Shown: one piece after another, positions 9,741 through 19,700 of the stretch
How the letters are laid out: every line of letters starts with the position of its first letter
Position numbering within the stretch: the first letter of the stretch is position 1
NCBI RefSeq assembly: GCF_964019385.1
Contig: NC_088655.1
Location: 13,746,731-13,810,730, forward strand
Source of the DNA: Sycon ciliatum
Lineage: Eukaryota > Porifera > Calcarea > Leucosolenida > Sycettidae
DNA length: 64,000 nucleotides
Reading direction: 5' to 3'
Position numbers and translations under genes: made by a program
Notes under the pieces: generated by a model
Told to the model about the DNA's origin: nothing
The model's database searches: none
Seen by the model: the letters and a program-made list of their open reading frames with translations, nothing else

Positions 9741-10684
9741 GGCCGATGCGATTACTGACGCAGCAAGAAAAGGCATCACCTGCGTGTAGTGTGTGCTCCG
9801 TCTCTACCCGTAACCGATTCAGTAGCCTCGCTGTGGAGGATGTTGACGATGATGCTGAATGCTCCGAAGCCAATTTCAAGCGAGATGTTACACCAACTAT
9901 TGAGGCCCAGGTTACCAGCGTCAATGTGGAAACGGAACATGAGCTCCTGCGTGTAGAAGGCAAAATCAACGGTCGTCGCGCGCTTATGTTAATAGATTCG
10001 GGCTCGACCCATGATTTCATTGCCGAACAGTTTGCCAGGAGAGTTAACCTGCCAACCGAAATTGGCTCGGAAAACCTGAATGTCACGCTGGCTGATGGAG
10101 CATCAAGCTCGTTTCCCATGGAGACGACCCATGAATTGAAGGTTATCGTAGGCGACTTCAGCGATAACCAAACCTTCACGGTGTTCCCCCTTCATCGCTA
10201 TGACGCTATATTGGGGAAACCTTGGTTAACGCGTAACAATCCAGACATAAACTTCCGGACGAATGAAGTCAGGTTGAACTCGAATGGTTTGCCTTGTGCG
10301 TCGCCCAGTCAAAGCGAACCGACCGCTCCTGTGGAGGCGATGTTCATATCTGGTCGTCAGGCTAGGCATGCCCTTACGAGTGGAGACGAAGGTGTTCTGG
10401 CGTGGGTCAGCGTAGAAGACGGCATTGGCAAGGAACCTCCCGACAAATCCACTCAGAACGAGCACCCAGATCTCAAGGCCATGTTCCGTGACTATGACGA
10501 TCTTTTCCCGGATGATCTGCCAGCTAGACTCCCACCAGAGAGGTCTGTAGACCACGAAATCCGCCTGGAGGAAGGCTCATCACCCCCATCGCGACCTGCC
10601 TATCGCCTGCCCAGGCCAGAAATGGAGGAATTGAAGAAACAGCTCACAGAACTCTTGAAAAAGGGTTTCGTAGAACCAAGTTAG
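9638..10684 (+). CDS. Aspartic protease region of pol (-1 frame)
   Basis: This frame overlaps gag by 103 bases in the -1 phase; its first ATG is at 9668. The active-site motif LIDSGSTHDF is followed by YDAILGKPWL, as in retropepsins of Ty3/gypsy elements. The C-terminal part LPPERSVDHEIRLEEGS and PAYRLPRPEMEELKKQL is the linker that leads into RT. It ends at TAG 10682-10684 after FVEPS, within the normally continuous entry to RT. It would process Gag-Pol in the particle. Confidence 0.88.
   Translation, partial: DITSPGGLLRMSSTRPYGPELPAASRSPKRWTSVRPMRLLTQQEKASPACSVCSVSTRNRFSSLAVEDVDDDAECSEANFKRDVTPTIEAQVTSVNVETEHELLRVEGKINGRRALMLIDSGSTHDFIAEQFARRVNLPTEIGSENLNVTLADGASSSFPMETTHELKVIVGDFSDNQTFTVFPLHRYDAILGKPWLTRNNPDINFRTNEVRLNSNGLPCASPSQSEPTAPVEAMFISGRQARHALTSGDEGVLAWVSVEDGIGKEPPDKSTQNEHPDLKAMFRDYDDLFPDDLPARLPPERSVDHEIRLEEGSSPPSRPAYRLPRPEMEELKKQLTELLKKGFVEPS
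9653..9659 (+). promoter_or_regulatory. Candidate -1 frameshift site GGGGGGC
   Basis: In the gag frame the bases read CAG GGG GGC, so the heptamer G GGG GGC fits X XXY YYZ. Slipping back one base enters the protease frame, which is open from 9638. A short perfect palindrome GGCCATATGGCC follows at 9681-9692 and could form a small hairpin, though it is further away than is usual. The same site is at 2171-2177 in copy 1. Its use is inferred. Confidence 0.4.
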
Positions 10685-13393
10685 TCCCCCTTTGGTGCAC
10701 CGGTGTTTTTTGTCAAGAAAGCTGATGGTTCGTTACGCATGGTCTGCGATTGGAGGGAGCTAAACAAGATAACTGTTAAGAACAAGGCGTGCTTGCCCAA
10801 TGTGGATGATTTATTCGATACCGTACAGGGCGCTAGGTACTTCACGAAACTAGACCTCCGATCAGGGTATAATCAGATTCGCATTCAAGCTGAGGACGTG
10901 CCCAAAACCGCGATTAACACTCCCTTTGGGCATTACCAATTTACGGTCATGGGATTTGGTCTCACCAATGCACCGGCAACATTTCAATCCATGATGAATA
11001 CGATTCTTCAACCATATCTGAGGGAGTTCGTAGTCGTGTTCCTAGATGACATACTCATCTTCAGCAAAACGTGGTCGGAGCATATGCAGCATGTCCGGTC
11101 GGTATTGAGCGTGCTCCGGGACAACCAGTTATTTTGCAAACGGTCAAAATGTGAATTTGGCGTGGAGAGTGTGCGGTTCCTGGGACATTGCATCGATGGA
11201 CTGCACATCGCCCCTGACCCAGACAAGATTGCCGCAGTAAAGGTCTGGCCCGCTCCGACTTCCGTCACAGAGGTGAGGCAATTTCTTGGATTTACGAATT
11301 ATTTTAGGCGATTCATAGATCAATACTCATCGCTCTCTAAGAACTTAGAGGAGATAACGGGAAAACATGCACGATTCGAGTGGAACAGCTCTCGGCAACA
11401 TGCCTTTGAATCGCTAAAGCATGCCTTGTTGAATGCGCCCCTATTGCGGCTGGCTGATGTGAACCGACCATTCAGAGTGGTAACAGATGCAAGCGATTTC
11501 GCCTTGGGATGTGTTCTTCTCCAAGAACTAGAGGAAGATGCCTGGCATCCAGTGGCTTATGCTAGCCGAAAATTGTCTGCTGCGGAACAGAATTATACAG
11601 CTACAGAAAGAGAAACATTGGCCGTAGTGTTTGCGCTAAAGACCTGGCGCATCTACCTCTTTCAACACTTTGAGGTCATTACAGACAACATGGCGGTAGT
11701 TTATCTGAAAACAAAACCAAGCATTACAAAGAGAGAGGCGCGATGGGTTGAATTCCTAGCTGACTATAACTACACAGTCCGTCACAGACCCGGCAGAGAG
11801 AACCCTGCAGATCCCCTTTCGCGTCGCCCAGATCTCCATGAGAGTAACCTCGTGGAGAATGCAGTACCACGTTTGAATGCTATTGAGTATGCTTTAGCAA
11901 TGAATGATGACGTGTCCAATACAATATCAGATGCCTACCAGAGAGACAAAGAGCTAACTCCCATCATAGAAAGATTGAAGCATTCTCTCCGAGATAATTT
12001 GCATGATCGCTATTATTGGGACGAATCCACTGATCGCTTGTACCTCAAGGCATCCCCCAATAACCGGTTGTGCATACCACAGTGCGGTGTCCGGTTAAAG
12101 CTCATTCAAGAACACCATGAGTGTGCAACGGCTGGCCACCCGGGTCGTGATCGAACGTACTTCCGCCTAGCACGTTTTTTCTACTGGCCCCGAATGGGTC
12201 TCGATATCAAGAGATTTGTCAAAACCTGTGATCTCTGCCAGCGAACGAAGGGAGGTCAGCCACGAACAGGGCTTCTCCAGTCACTTCCAATACCTAATAG
12301 TCCTTGGCAGGATATCTCAATGGATTTTATTGTTGGATTGCCCCTTACTTCTCGTGGCTTCGACGCAATTTACACCTTTGTGGACCGACTTACGAAATGC
12401 GTACATCTTGTTCCAACAAACTCGAAGATTGATGCTAAGGGCAGCGCTCAACTGTACATTCAAAACGTGTTTCGTCTGCACGGGCTGAGCTCAACCATTG
12501 TTTCCGATCGCGATCCACGATTCACTGCAGCTTTTTTCAAAGAAGTATTCTCTCAGCTAGGAACTAAATTGGCATTCAGCACTGCTAACCACCCTCAAAC
12601 GGATGGTTTGACAGAGAGAGTTAACCGGCAAGTGGGAGATGTTCTAAGAGCATTTGTGAACTTGAGACAGGACAATTGGGATTCGCTTCTACCACTCTGC
12701 GAGTTTGCAATAAATAGTTCACAACAGTCATCTGTAGCTAATACACCGTTCTATCTGAACTATGGGTTTGACCCTAAGTCCCCGCCCGAATTCATTCTTA
12801 CGGGAGGGGAAAGGAGTGATTCGGTCGATTGGCTTCATGAGCAGGAAGCCGCACTAAGGATAGCTCGAGATGCTATGCTCGACGCCCAGGCAAGGCAAGC
12901 TCTATACGCAGACCAGACGAGAACGCCCAGTGATTTGAAGGTTGGTGATAGCGTTCTTGTCTACAGAGACTTTCTACTGACCCCGGAAGCTCGTGGCCAG
13001 CCCTCTCGGAAGTTGCAACCCAAGTGGTTTGGTCCGTATCGTATCCAGGCTAAGATTGGAGCGAATGCTTTTCGCTTGGAACTACCCCGTGAACTTCGCT
13101 GCCATCCCGTGTTTAATGTCACTGCTCTTAAACGCTACGAAGAGAACACGATTCCTGGAAGACACCAACCCCCGCCTGCGCCCTTCACAGATCTAGATGG
13201 ACACACACGCTATGTTGTCGAAGCCGTTTTGAATCACCGACACCGCAGTGGTGAGCAACACTTCCTGGTGCATTGGAAGGGTTACCCCAGCAGCGAAGCT
13301 ACGTGGGAGCCCGCTGGCAACCTATGTGATGAGTCTGGTCGGAATATTAAACCGCTGCAGAACTATCTAGCCTCACAACGACAGCAGCCTTGA
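10685..13393 (+). CDS. Pol: RT, RNase H, integrase, chromodomain
   Basis: The frame continues directly after the TAG for 902 codons. Numbering from the Val at 10703: RT about 1-200 with catalytic D51 (LDLRSGY) and FLDD at 113-116; RNase H from TDAS at 261 to about 380; integrase HHCC zinc finger (HHECATAGHPGRDRT … CDLCQRTK) at about 480-530; D,D-35-E core (MDFIVGLP, VSDRDPRFT, NHPQTDGLTERVN); and a C-terminal chromodomain in the last 55 residues (EQHFLVHWKGYPSSEATWEP). It copies RNA to DNA and integrates it. All catalytic residues I could check are present. No in-phase ATG begins the frame, so it depends on translation from upstream. Confidence 0.95.
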   Translation, partial: SPFGAPVFFVKKADGSLRMVCDWRELNKITVKNKACLPNVDDLFDTVQGARYFTKLDLRSGYNQIRIQAEDVPKTAINTPFGHYQFTVMGFGLTNAPATFQSMMNTILQPYLREFVVVFLDDILIFSKTWSEHMQHVRSVLSVLRDNQLFCKRSKCEFGVESVRFLGHCIDGLHIAPDPDKIAAVKVWPAPTSVTEVRQFLGFTNYFRRFIDQYSSLSKNLEEITGKHARFEWNSSRQHAFESLKHALLNAPLLRLADVNRPFRVVTDASDFALGCVLLQELEEDAWHPVAYASRKLSAAEQNYTATERETLAVVFALKTWRIYLFQHFEVITDNMAVVYLKTKPSITKREARWVEFLADYNYTVRHRPGRENPADPLSRRPDLHESNLVENAVPRLNAIEYALAMNDDVSNTISDAYQRDKELTPIIERLKHSLRDNLHDRYYWDESTDRLYLKASPNNRLCIPQCGVRLKLIQEHHECATAGHPGRDRTYFRLARFFYWPRMGLDIKRFVKTCDLCQRTKGGQPRTGLLQSLPIPNSPWQDISMDFIVGLPLTSRGFDAIYTFVDRLTKCVHLVPTNSKIDAKGSAQLYIQNVFRLHGLSSTIVSDRDPRFTAAFFKEVFSQLGTKLAFSTANHPQTDGLTERVNRQVGDVLRAFVNLRQDNWDSLLPLCEFAINSSQQSSVANTPFYLNYGFDPKSPPEFILTGGERSDSVDWLHEQEAALRIARDAMLDAQARQALYADQTRTPSDLKVGDSVLVYRDFLLTPEARGQPSRKLQPKWFGPYRIQAKIGANAFRLELPRELRCHPVFNVTALKRYEENTIPGRHQPPPAPFTDLDGHTRYVVEAVLNHRHRSGEQHFLVHWKGYPSSEATWEPAGNLCDESGRNIKPLQNYLASQRQQP

Positions 13394-13613
13394 TCTAACT
13401 GGGCTGAGCCATATGCATCTCTTACTGAGATAGTTAATAATTATGTTATAGACTGATATAGTTTTGCGTCATCTCCTTGTGAGAGTGATGAAGTTGAGTT
13501 GGATTACACTTCAATGTGGTTATGCATGTGCATGAGTGATTATTTAATATTCCCCTTTCCACAATTGCATCTCCTAACTGGATTGTGTTATCTAATAGAA
13601 CCTTGGGCTTCCT

Positions 13614-13628
13614 ATGGGGCCGGGAGAG
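13614..13628 (+). promoter_or_regulatory. Candidate polypurine tract
   Basis: ATGGGGCCGGGAGAG immediately precedes the 3' LTR. It is purine-rich but interrupted by CC. Position alone supports its role as the plus-strand primer. Confidence 0.5.
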
Positions 13629-13787
13629 TGTAATAGTTTTACCTTGACACTTCTTGCTTGTCTTATGGTAACACCTTGTGTTCCTACTATTCTCACTCCT
13701 GCGGTTCTCACCTTTCTTTTGCTTTATAACCTCTGGTTTGAACATCATTCGACGAATTCTCCAATCAATCAAGTCTATACTGTTACA
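13629..13787 (+). mobile_element. 3' LTR, chromovirus copy 2
   Basis: The 159-bp repeat is identical in every base to 8677-8835. It is followed by the CATGC target duplication and then minisatellite sequence (CCCATACGGATTCGC). Confidence 0.95.
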
Positions 13788-13852
13788 CATGCCCCATACG
13801 GATTCGCTGTGCTCTTCATGATTTTCAACGAAACTCACAGATTGCGCCCCAT
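13788..13852. repeat. 57-bp minisatellite remnant after the chromovirus
   Basis: One unit of the minisatellite lies directly after the target duplication and shows that the element landed inside the array. It ends at TTGCGCCCCA. Confidence 0.9.
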
Positions 13853-14122
13853 TCCATCACTGACACAGTGTGCGGGTATTGCATTATGAATTGGTTGAGT
13901 AGATAGTTCCGGAATTAATTCCGTGTTCGATATTGTTTATTTTTTACATATTTTATTTTATTTTATTCGTGTTCGATATTGAATTTTAATTTTTATTTAT
14001 TTATTTTTTTATATTGTTTTTATTCCATTTCACATTTTTCATTCGTGTTGGGTTTAACTACTCACTGTACTGATACATGGTGATGATTGTGCTTTGCTTT
14101 GCCCGTAAAAGAGGCCTTTCCA
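13853..14122. other. AT-rich spacer
   Basis: About 270 bp with a very T-rich core near 13937-14035, including two copies of CGTGTTCGATATTG. I see no gene, target duplication or structured element. Confidence 0.5.
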
Positions 14123-15525
14123 AAACAGATTGCGCCCCACACTGATTGGATGTGCTCTTCATGTTGTTCAGCGAAATTCACAGATAACACCCCACACGGA
14201 TTCGCTGTGCTCTGTCTGCTACTTTTCAGTAAAATCGGGCCACAGATTCCCCCCCACACGGATTCGCTGTGCTCTTCGTGATTTTCAACGAAACTCACAG
14301 ATTGCGCCCACCCGATTTTGATGTGCTCTTCATGTTTTTCTGGGATAATCACAGATAGCGCCGAACACGGATTCACCGTACTCTTCATGATTTCCAAAGA
14401 AATCCACAGATTGTGCACCACGCGGATTCGCTGTTCTCTTAAGATAGCGCCCCACTCGGATTCTCTGTGCTTCGCATGTTCCTTTTCTGGAGTGTGGGAC
14501 CTCAGATGCTCCCACACGAATTCGCTGAGCTCTTCATGATATTCAACGAAACTCACAGATTGCGCCCCACACGGATTTGATGTGCTCTTCATGTTTTTCA
14601 GGGATAATCACAGATAACGCCCACACGGATTCACTGTGCTCTTCATGATTTCCAACGAAATCCACAGATTGCGTCCCGGACGGATTCGCTGTCCTCTTCA
14701 TGTTTTTCAGGGAAATTCACATATAGCGCCCAACACGGATTTTCTGTGCTTTGTTTGTTCCTTTTCAGGAAAATTGGTCCGCAGATGCCCCCACACGGAT
14801 TCTCTGTGCTCTTTATGATTTTCAACGAAAATCACATATTGCGCCCCACACGGATTTATTGCGCTCTTCATGTTTTTCAGGGAAATTCACAGATAGCGCC
14901 CCACACGGGTTCGCTGTGCTCTGTATGTTCTTTGTCAGGAAATTCGGGCCACAGATTGACCCCACACGGATTTGCTGTGCTCACCATGATTATCAAGGAA
15001 ATTCACCGATAGCGCCCTACACGGATTGGCTGTGCCCTGACTGTTCATTTTCCATGATTATCAAGTAAATTCGCAGATAGCGCCCCACAAGGATTCTCTG
15101 TGCTTTGTATGTTCTTTTTCAGGATAATCGGTCCGCAGAGGCCCCCACACGGATTCGCTGTGCTCTTCATGTTTTTCAACGAAACACATATTGCGCCCCA
15201 CACGGATTTGATGTGCTCATCATGTTTTTCTGGGATAATCACAGATAGCGCCACACACAGATTCTCTGTGCTCTGCATGTTCTTTTTGCGGGAAGTCAGG
15301 CCACAGATTGATCCCACACGAATTTGTTGTGACCTCCATAACTATCAAGTATATTCACAGATAGCGCCCCACACGGATTCTCTGTGCTTTGTATGTTCCT
15401 TTTCAGGAAAATCGGTTCACAGATGCCCCACACGGATTCGCTGTGCCCTTCATGACTTTCACGGAAATTCACAGATAACTCCCCACGCGGATTCGCCGTG
15501 CTCTGCAGATTCTTTTACAGATTAC
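14123..15525. repeat. 57-bp minisatellite array, block 5
   Basis: About 24 units. The right part (14820-15525) repeats the order of variant units found at 4900-5685, including the forms with CATGATTATCAAGGAAATTC and TCATTTTCCATGATTATCAA. The two blocks are therefore diverged copies of one larger repeat. Confidence 0.9.
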
Positions 15526-15995
15526 AACTCTGTCGGGGTGCGAACCCCACCGCCTAATTGACTGCCTTCTCCAAATCCACAAATTTATACAAAGTGGCAA
15601 GCCAGCCCTTGTCCTACATGAAAAACACGTGCATACCATTCACGCCATCCCATCGATTTTTTAATGTGATACCCCGCGGACACAAGAGCCGTGCTCCAGA
15701 TTCAGAACTTTTCCAGGCCCTCTCATAGGTAGCACGGCACTGCATACCGCATCATCTATCGACCCTTCGAAAATTCTTAGACAACTTTTCACCTGTCCAA
15801 GACATGCCACGGTCTTCATAGGAGTTATTAGAGGCTGTCTAATTTTTCGTTTTATCTATCCCACAGAGAAACGGCAATGAAATATGCTGTGCAGCAGGTT
15901 ACCGTCTCCTTTCCTTGTTTACACCATAGGGAGTTTGAGGTTTTCCTGGACTTTGACGAAAAACCGTCAGCTGCACGCCACGAACTGGATTGTCG
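15526..15995. repeat. Spacer, second copy (partner 5686-6167)
   Basis: A diverged direct copy of 5686-6167, starting ACTCTGTCGGGGTGCG and holding the same T-arm-like GGGGTGCGAACCCC. No coding potential is convincing. Confidence 0.75.
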
Positions 15996-16493
15996 CTGAA
16001 ATTTATTGTGCTCTGCATGTTCTTTTTCAGGTGAATCGGGCCAAAGATTGAACCCACACGGATTCGATGTGCTGCTCTTCTTGATTTTCAACGAAATCCA
16101 CAGAAATTCACTGTGCTCTGCATGTTCTTTTTCAGGTTAATCGGGCCTACGCCTACGCGGATTCGCTGTTCTCTTTTTGATTTTCACCGCAATCCACAGA
16201 TTGCACCCCACACGGATTCGCTGTGCTCTTTATGATTTTTCAAGGAAATTCACAGACAGCGCCTCACATGTATTCGCTGTGCGGTATATGTATGTTCTTT
16301 TCATGGGAAATCGGGCCACGAATTGTGCCCCAAACGGATTCGCTGTGTTCTTCCTGATTTTCAGGGGAATCCACAGATAGCCCCCCACACGGATACGCTG
16401 TTCTCTGCATATTATTTTTAAAGGACACATGGACACAGATTGCCCCCATACGGATTCCCTGCGCTCTCCATCGGCTTCAAGCAAATTCAGAGA
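15996..16493. repeat. 57-bp minisatellite array, block 6 (diverged)
   Basis: About 8-9 diverged units that mark the right-hand end of the minisatellite region. The array stops at AAATTCAGAGATATTAATGA, where the 365-bp satellite begins. Confidence 0.85.
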
Positions 16494-16740
16494 TATTAAT
16501 GAACCTCTCTATAACATGATCCATGCTCCTCTCTATAACATGACCCAGCTGTAGTGCGAGTGGTCGCATTGATTATATTTTTAGTTTGCTTGTAGGCCGA
16601 TATAACCCACATTAAAACTTGGAGATTGAATATGGGTGCCAGTGGCCTACAAGCAAACTAAAAATGAAATCAATACGACCAATACCATTACAGCTAGGTC
16701 ATGTTATAGACAGGTGCATCAAAAATTGACCGGTGGTCAA
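16494..16740. repeat. Inverted junction at the start of the 365-bp satellite
   Basis: A plus-orientation piece (ACCCAGCTGTAGTGCGAGTG … GTTTGCTTGTAGGCC, 16538-16597) is followed after about 45 bp by its reverse complement (GGCCTACAAGCAAACTAAAA … CAGCTAGGTCATGT, 16643-16707). The satellite therefore opens with a head-to-head inversion able to form a large hairpin. Confidence 0.85.
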
Positions 16741-19700
16741 ATATGGTCAAAATTTGACAATTTCCCACCTTTCTTCCCGTTTGAAGGTCAGGACCTGAAA
16801 AATGACCATCCTGATCCTTTTCTGTAGCTGGACATAGGGAGGTGCACCAAGACAAAAAGCCACATTTCTCTGAACAACTCGCCAAGGGCTGCTGAAAGCT
16901 GGAAATAACCTATCTCCAAGTTCGGGGCTTGTCGCCGTGAATCTTCACTTTGCGACTAAAGTATTCACAGCAGTGCCAAAGTTTCTAGATCATTGAATGT
17001 GGGTGTCAGCGGCCTACAAGCAAACAAAAAATGAAATCAATACGACCACTCACATTATAGCTAGGTCATGTTATAGACAGGTGCATTAAAATTGACAGGT
17101 GGTCAAAATATGGTCAAAATTTGACAAATTTTCACCGTTCTTCTCGTTTGATACTCAGCACCTGAATATTGACCATCCTGATCCTTTTGTATAGCTGGAC
17201 ATAGGGAGTGGCACCAAGAAAAAAGCCACATTTCTCTAAACAACTCGCCCAGGGCTGCTGAAAGCTGAAAATGACCTATCTCCAAGTTCGGGGCTTGTCG
17301 CCGTGAATCTTCACTTTGCGACTAAAGTATTCACAGCAGTGCCAAAGTGTCTAGGTCATTGAATGAGGGTGTCAGCGGCCTACAAGCAAACAAAAAATGA
17401 AATCAATACGACCACTCACATTACAGCTAGGTCATATTATAGAGAGGTGCATTAAAATTGACAGGTTGTCAAATATGGTCAAAAATTGACAAATTCTCAC
17501 CTTTCTTCCCGTTTGAAGGTCAGGACCTGAATAATGACCATCCTTATCCTTTTCTGTAATTGGACATAGGGAGTTGCACAAGACCAAACGCCACATTTCT
17601 CTAAACAACTCGCCAGGGGCTGCTGAAAGCTGAAAATAACAAGGTTTGGGGCTTGTCGCCGTGAATCTTCACTTTGCGACTAAAGTACTCACAGCAGTGC
17701 CAATATTTCTATGTCATTGAATGTGGGTGTCAGCGGCCTATCAGCAAACAAACAATGAAATCAATACGACCACTCACATTACAGCTAGGTCATGTTATAG
17801 AGAGGTGCATTAAAATTGACAGGTTGTCAGATATGGTCAGCATTTGACAATTTCTCACCTTTCTTCCTGGTTGAAGCTCAGAACCTGAATAATGACCATC
17901 CTGATCCTTTTGTATAGCTGAACATAGGGAGGTGCACCAAGAAAAAAAGCCACATTTCTCTAAACAACTCGCCCAGGGCTGCTGAAAGCTGAAATTAACC
18001 TATCTCCACGTTTGGGGCTTGTCGCCGTAAATCTTCACTTTGCGACTAAAGTATACACAGCAGTGCCAAAGTTTCTAAGTGATTGAATGTGGGTGTCAGC
18101 GGCCTACAAGCAAACAAAAAATGAAATCAATACGACCACTCACATTACAGCTAGGTCATGTTATAGAGAGGTGCATTAAAATTGACAGGTAGTCAAATAT
18201 GGTCCAAATTTGACAAATTCTCACCTTTCTTCCTGTTTGAAGCTGAACACCTGAATAATGACCATCCTGATCCTTTTCTGTAGTTGGACAGAGGAAGGGG
18301 CACCAAGAAAAAAGCCACATTTCTCTAAAAAACTAACCCAGGGCTGCTGAAAGCTGAAAATGACCTATCTCCGAGTTTGGGGCTTGTCGCCGTGAATCTC
18401 CACTTTGCGACTAAAGTATTGACAGCAGTGCTAAAGTTTCAAGGTCATGAAATGTGGGTGTCAGCGGCCAACAAGGAAACAAAAAATTAAATCAATACGA
18501 CCACTCACATTACAGCTAGATCATGCTATAGACAGGAGCATTAAAATCGACAGGTTGTCAAATATGGTCAAAATTTGACAAATTCTCACCGTTCTTCCCG
18601 TTTGAAGCTCAGCACCTGAATAATGACCATCCTGATCCTTTTGTATAGCGGGACATAGGGAGGTGCACCAAGAAAAAAGCCACATTTCTCTAAACAACTC
18701 GCCCAGGGCTGCTGAAAGCTGAAAATAACCTATCTCCAAGTTTGGGGCTTGTCGCCATGAATATTCACTTTGCGACTAACGTATTCACAGCAGTGCCAAA
18801 GTTTCTAGGTCATTGAATGTGGGGACCAGCGGCCTACAAGCAAACAAAAAATAAAATCAATACGACCACTCACATTACAGCTAGGTCATATTATAGAGAG
18901 GTGCATTAAAATTGACAGGTGGTCAAATATGGTCAAAAATTGACAAATTATCACCTTTCTTCCCGTTTGAAGCTCAGCACCTGAATAATGACCATCCTGA
19001 TCCTTTTGTATAGCTAACCATAGGGAGGTGCACCAAGAAAAAGCCACATTTCTCTAAACAACTCGCCCAGGGCTGCTGAAACCTGAAAATCACTATCCTG
19101 ATCCTTTTTTATAGCTGGACATAGGGAGGTGCACCAAGAAAAAAGCCATATTTCTCTAAACAACTCGCCCAGGGCTGCTGAAAGCTGAGAATGACCTATC
19201 TCCGAGTTTGGGGCTTGTCGCTTGAATCTCCACTTTTCGACTAAAGTATTCACAGCAGTGCCAAAGTGTCTAGGTCATTGAATGTGGGTGTCAGCGGCCT
19301 ACAAGCAAACAAAAAATTGTATCAATACGACCACTCACATTACAGCTAGGTCATGTTATAGAGAGGTGCATTAAAATTGACAGGTGGTCAAATATGGTCA
19401 AAATTTGACAAATTCTCACCGTTCTTCTCGTTTGAAGCTCAGCACCTGAATAACGACCATCCTGATCCTTTTGTATAGCTGGACGTAGGGAACGGCACCA
19501 AGAAAAAAGCCACATTTCTCTAAACAACTCGCCCAGGGCTGCTGAAAGCTGAAAATAACCTATCTCCAAGTTCTGGGCTTGTCGCCGTGAATCTTCACTT
19601 TGCGACCAAAGTATACACAGCAGTGCCAAAGTTTCTAGGTGATTGAACGCACCATTACATTCATTCACACAGTATCACATTCATCTGCCACTACCTTTCT

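Larger units (their letters stand above)
8677..13787 (+). mobile_element. Full-length chromodomain Ty3/gypsy retrotransposon (chromovirus)
   Basis: The element is 5,111 bp with two identical 159-bp LTRs and is flanked by a 5-bp target duplication, CATGC (8672-8676 and 13788-13792). Order: LTR, primer-binding site, gag, -1-frame protease, RT, RNase H, integrase, chromodomain, polypurine tract, LTR. The flanks join directly into minisatellite, so the insertion was into the array. Identical LTRs indicate recent insertion or gene conversion. One in-frame TAG separates protease from RT. The chromodomain places it among chromoviruses of the Metaviridae, although the exact clade cannot be set by eye. 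Confidence 0.95.

Noticed and set aside
1..16493. CRISPR-like array
   Set aside because: Repeats and 'spacers' are both parts of one diverged 57-bp unit; the genome is eukaryotic and no cas gene is present.
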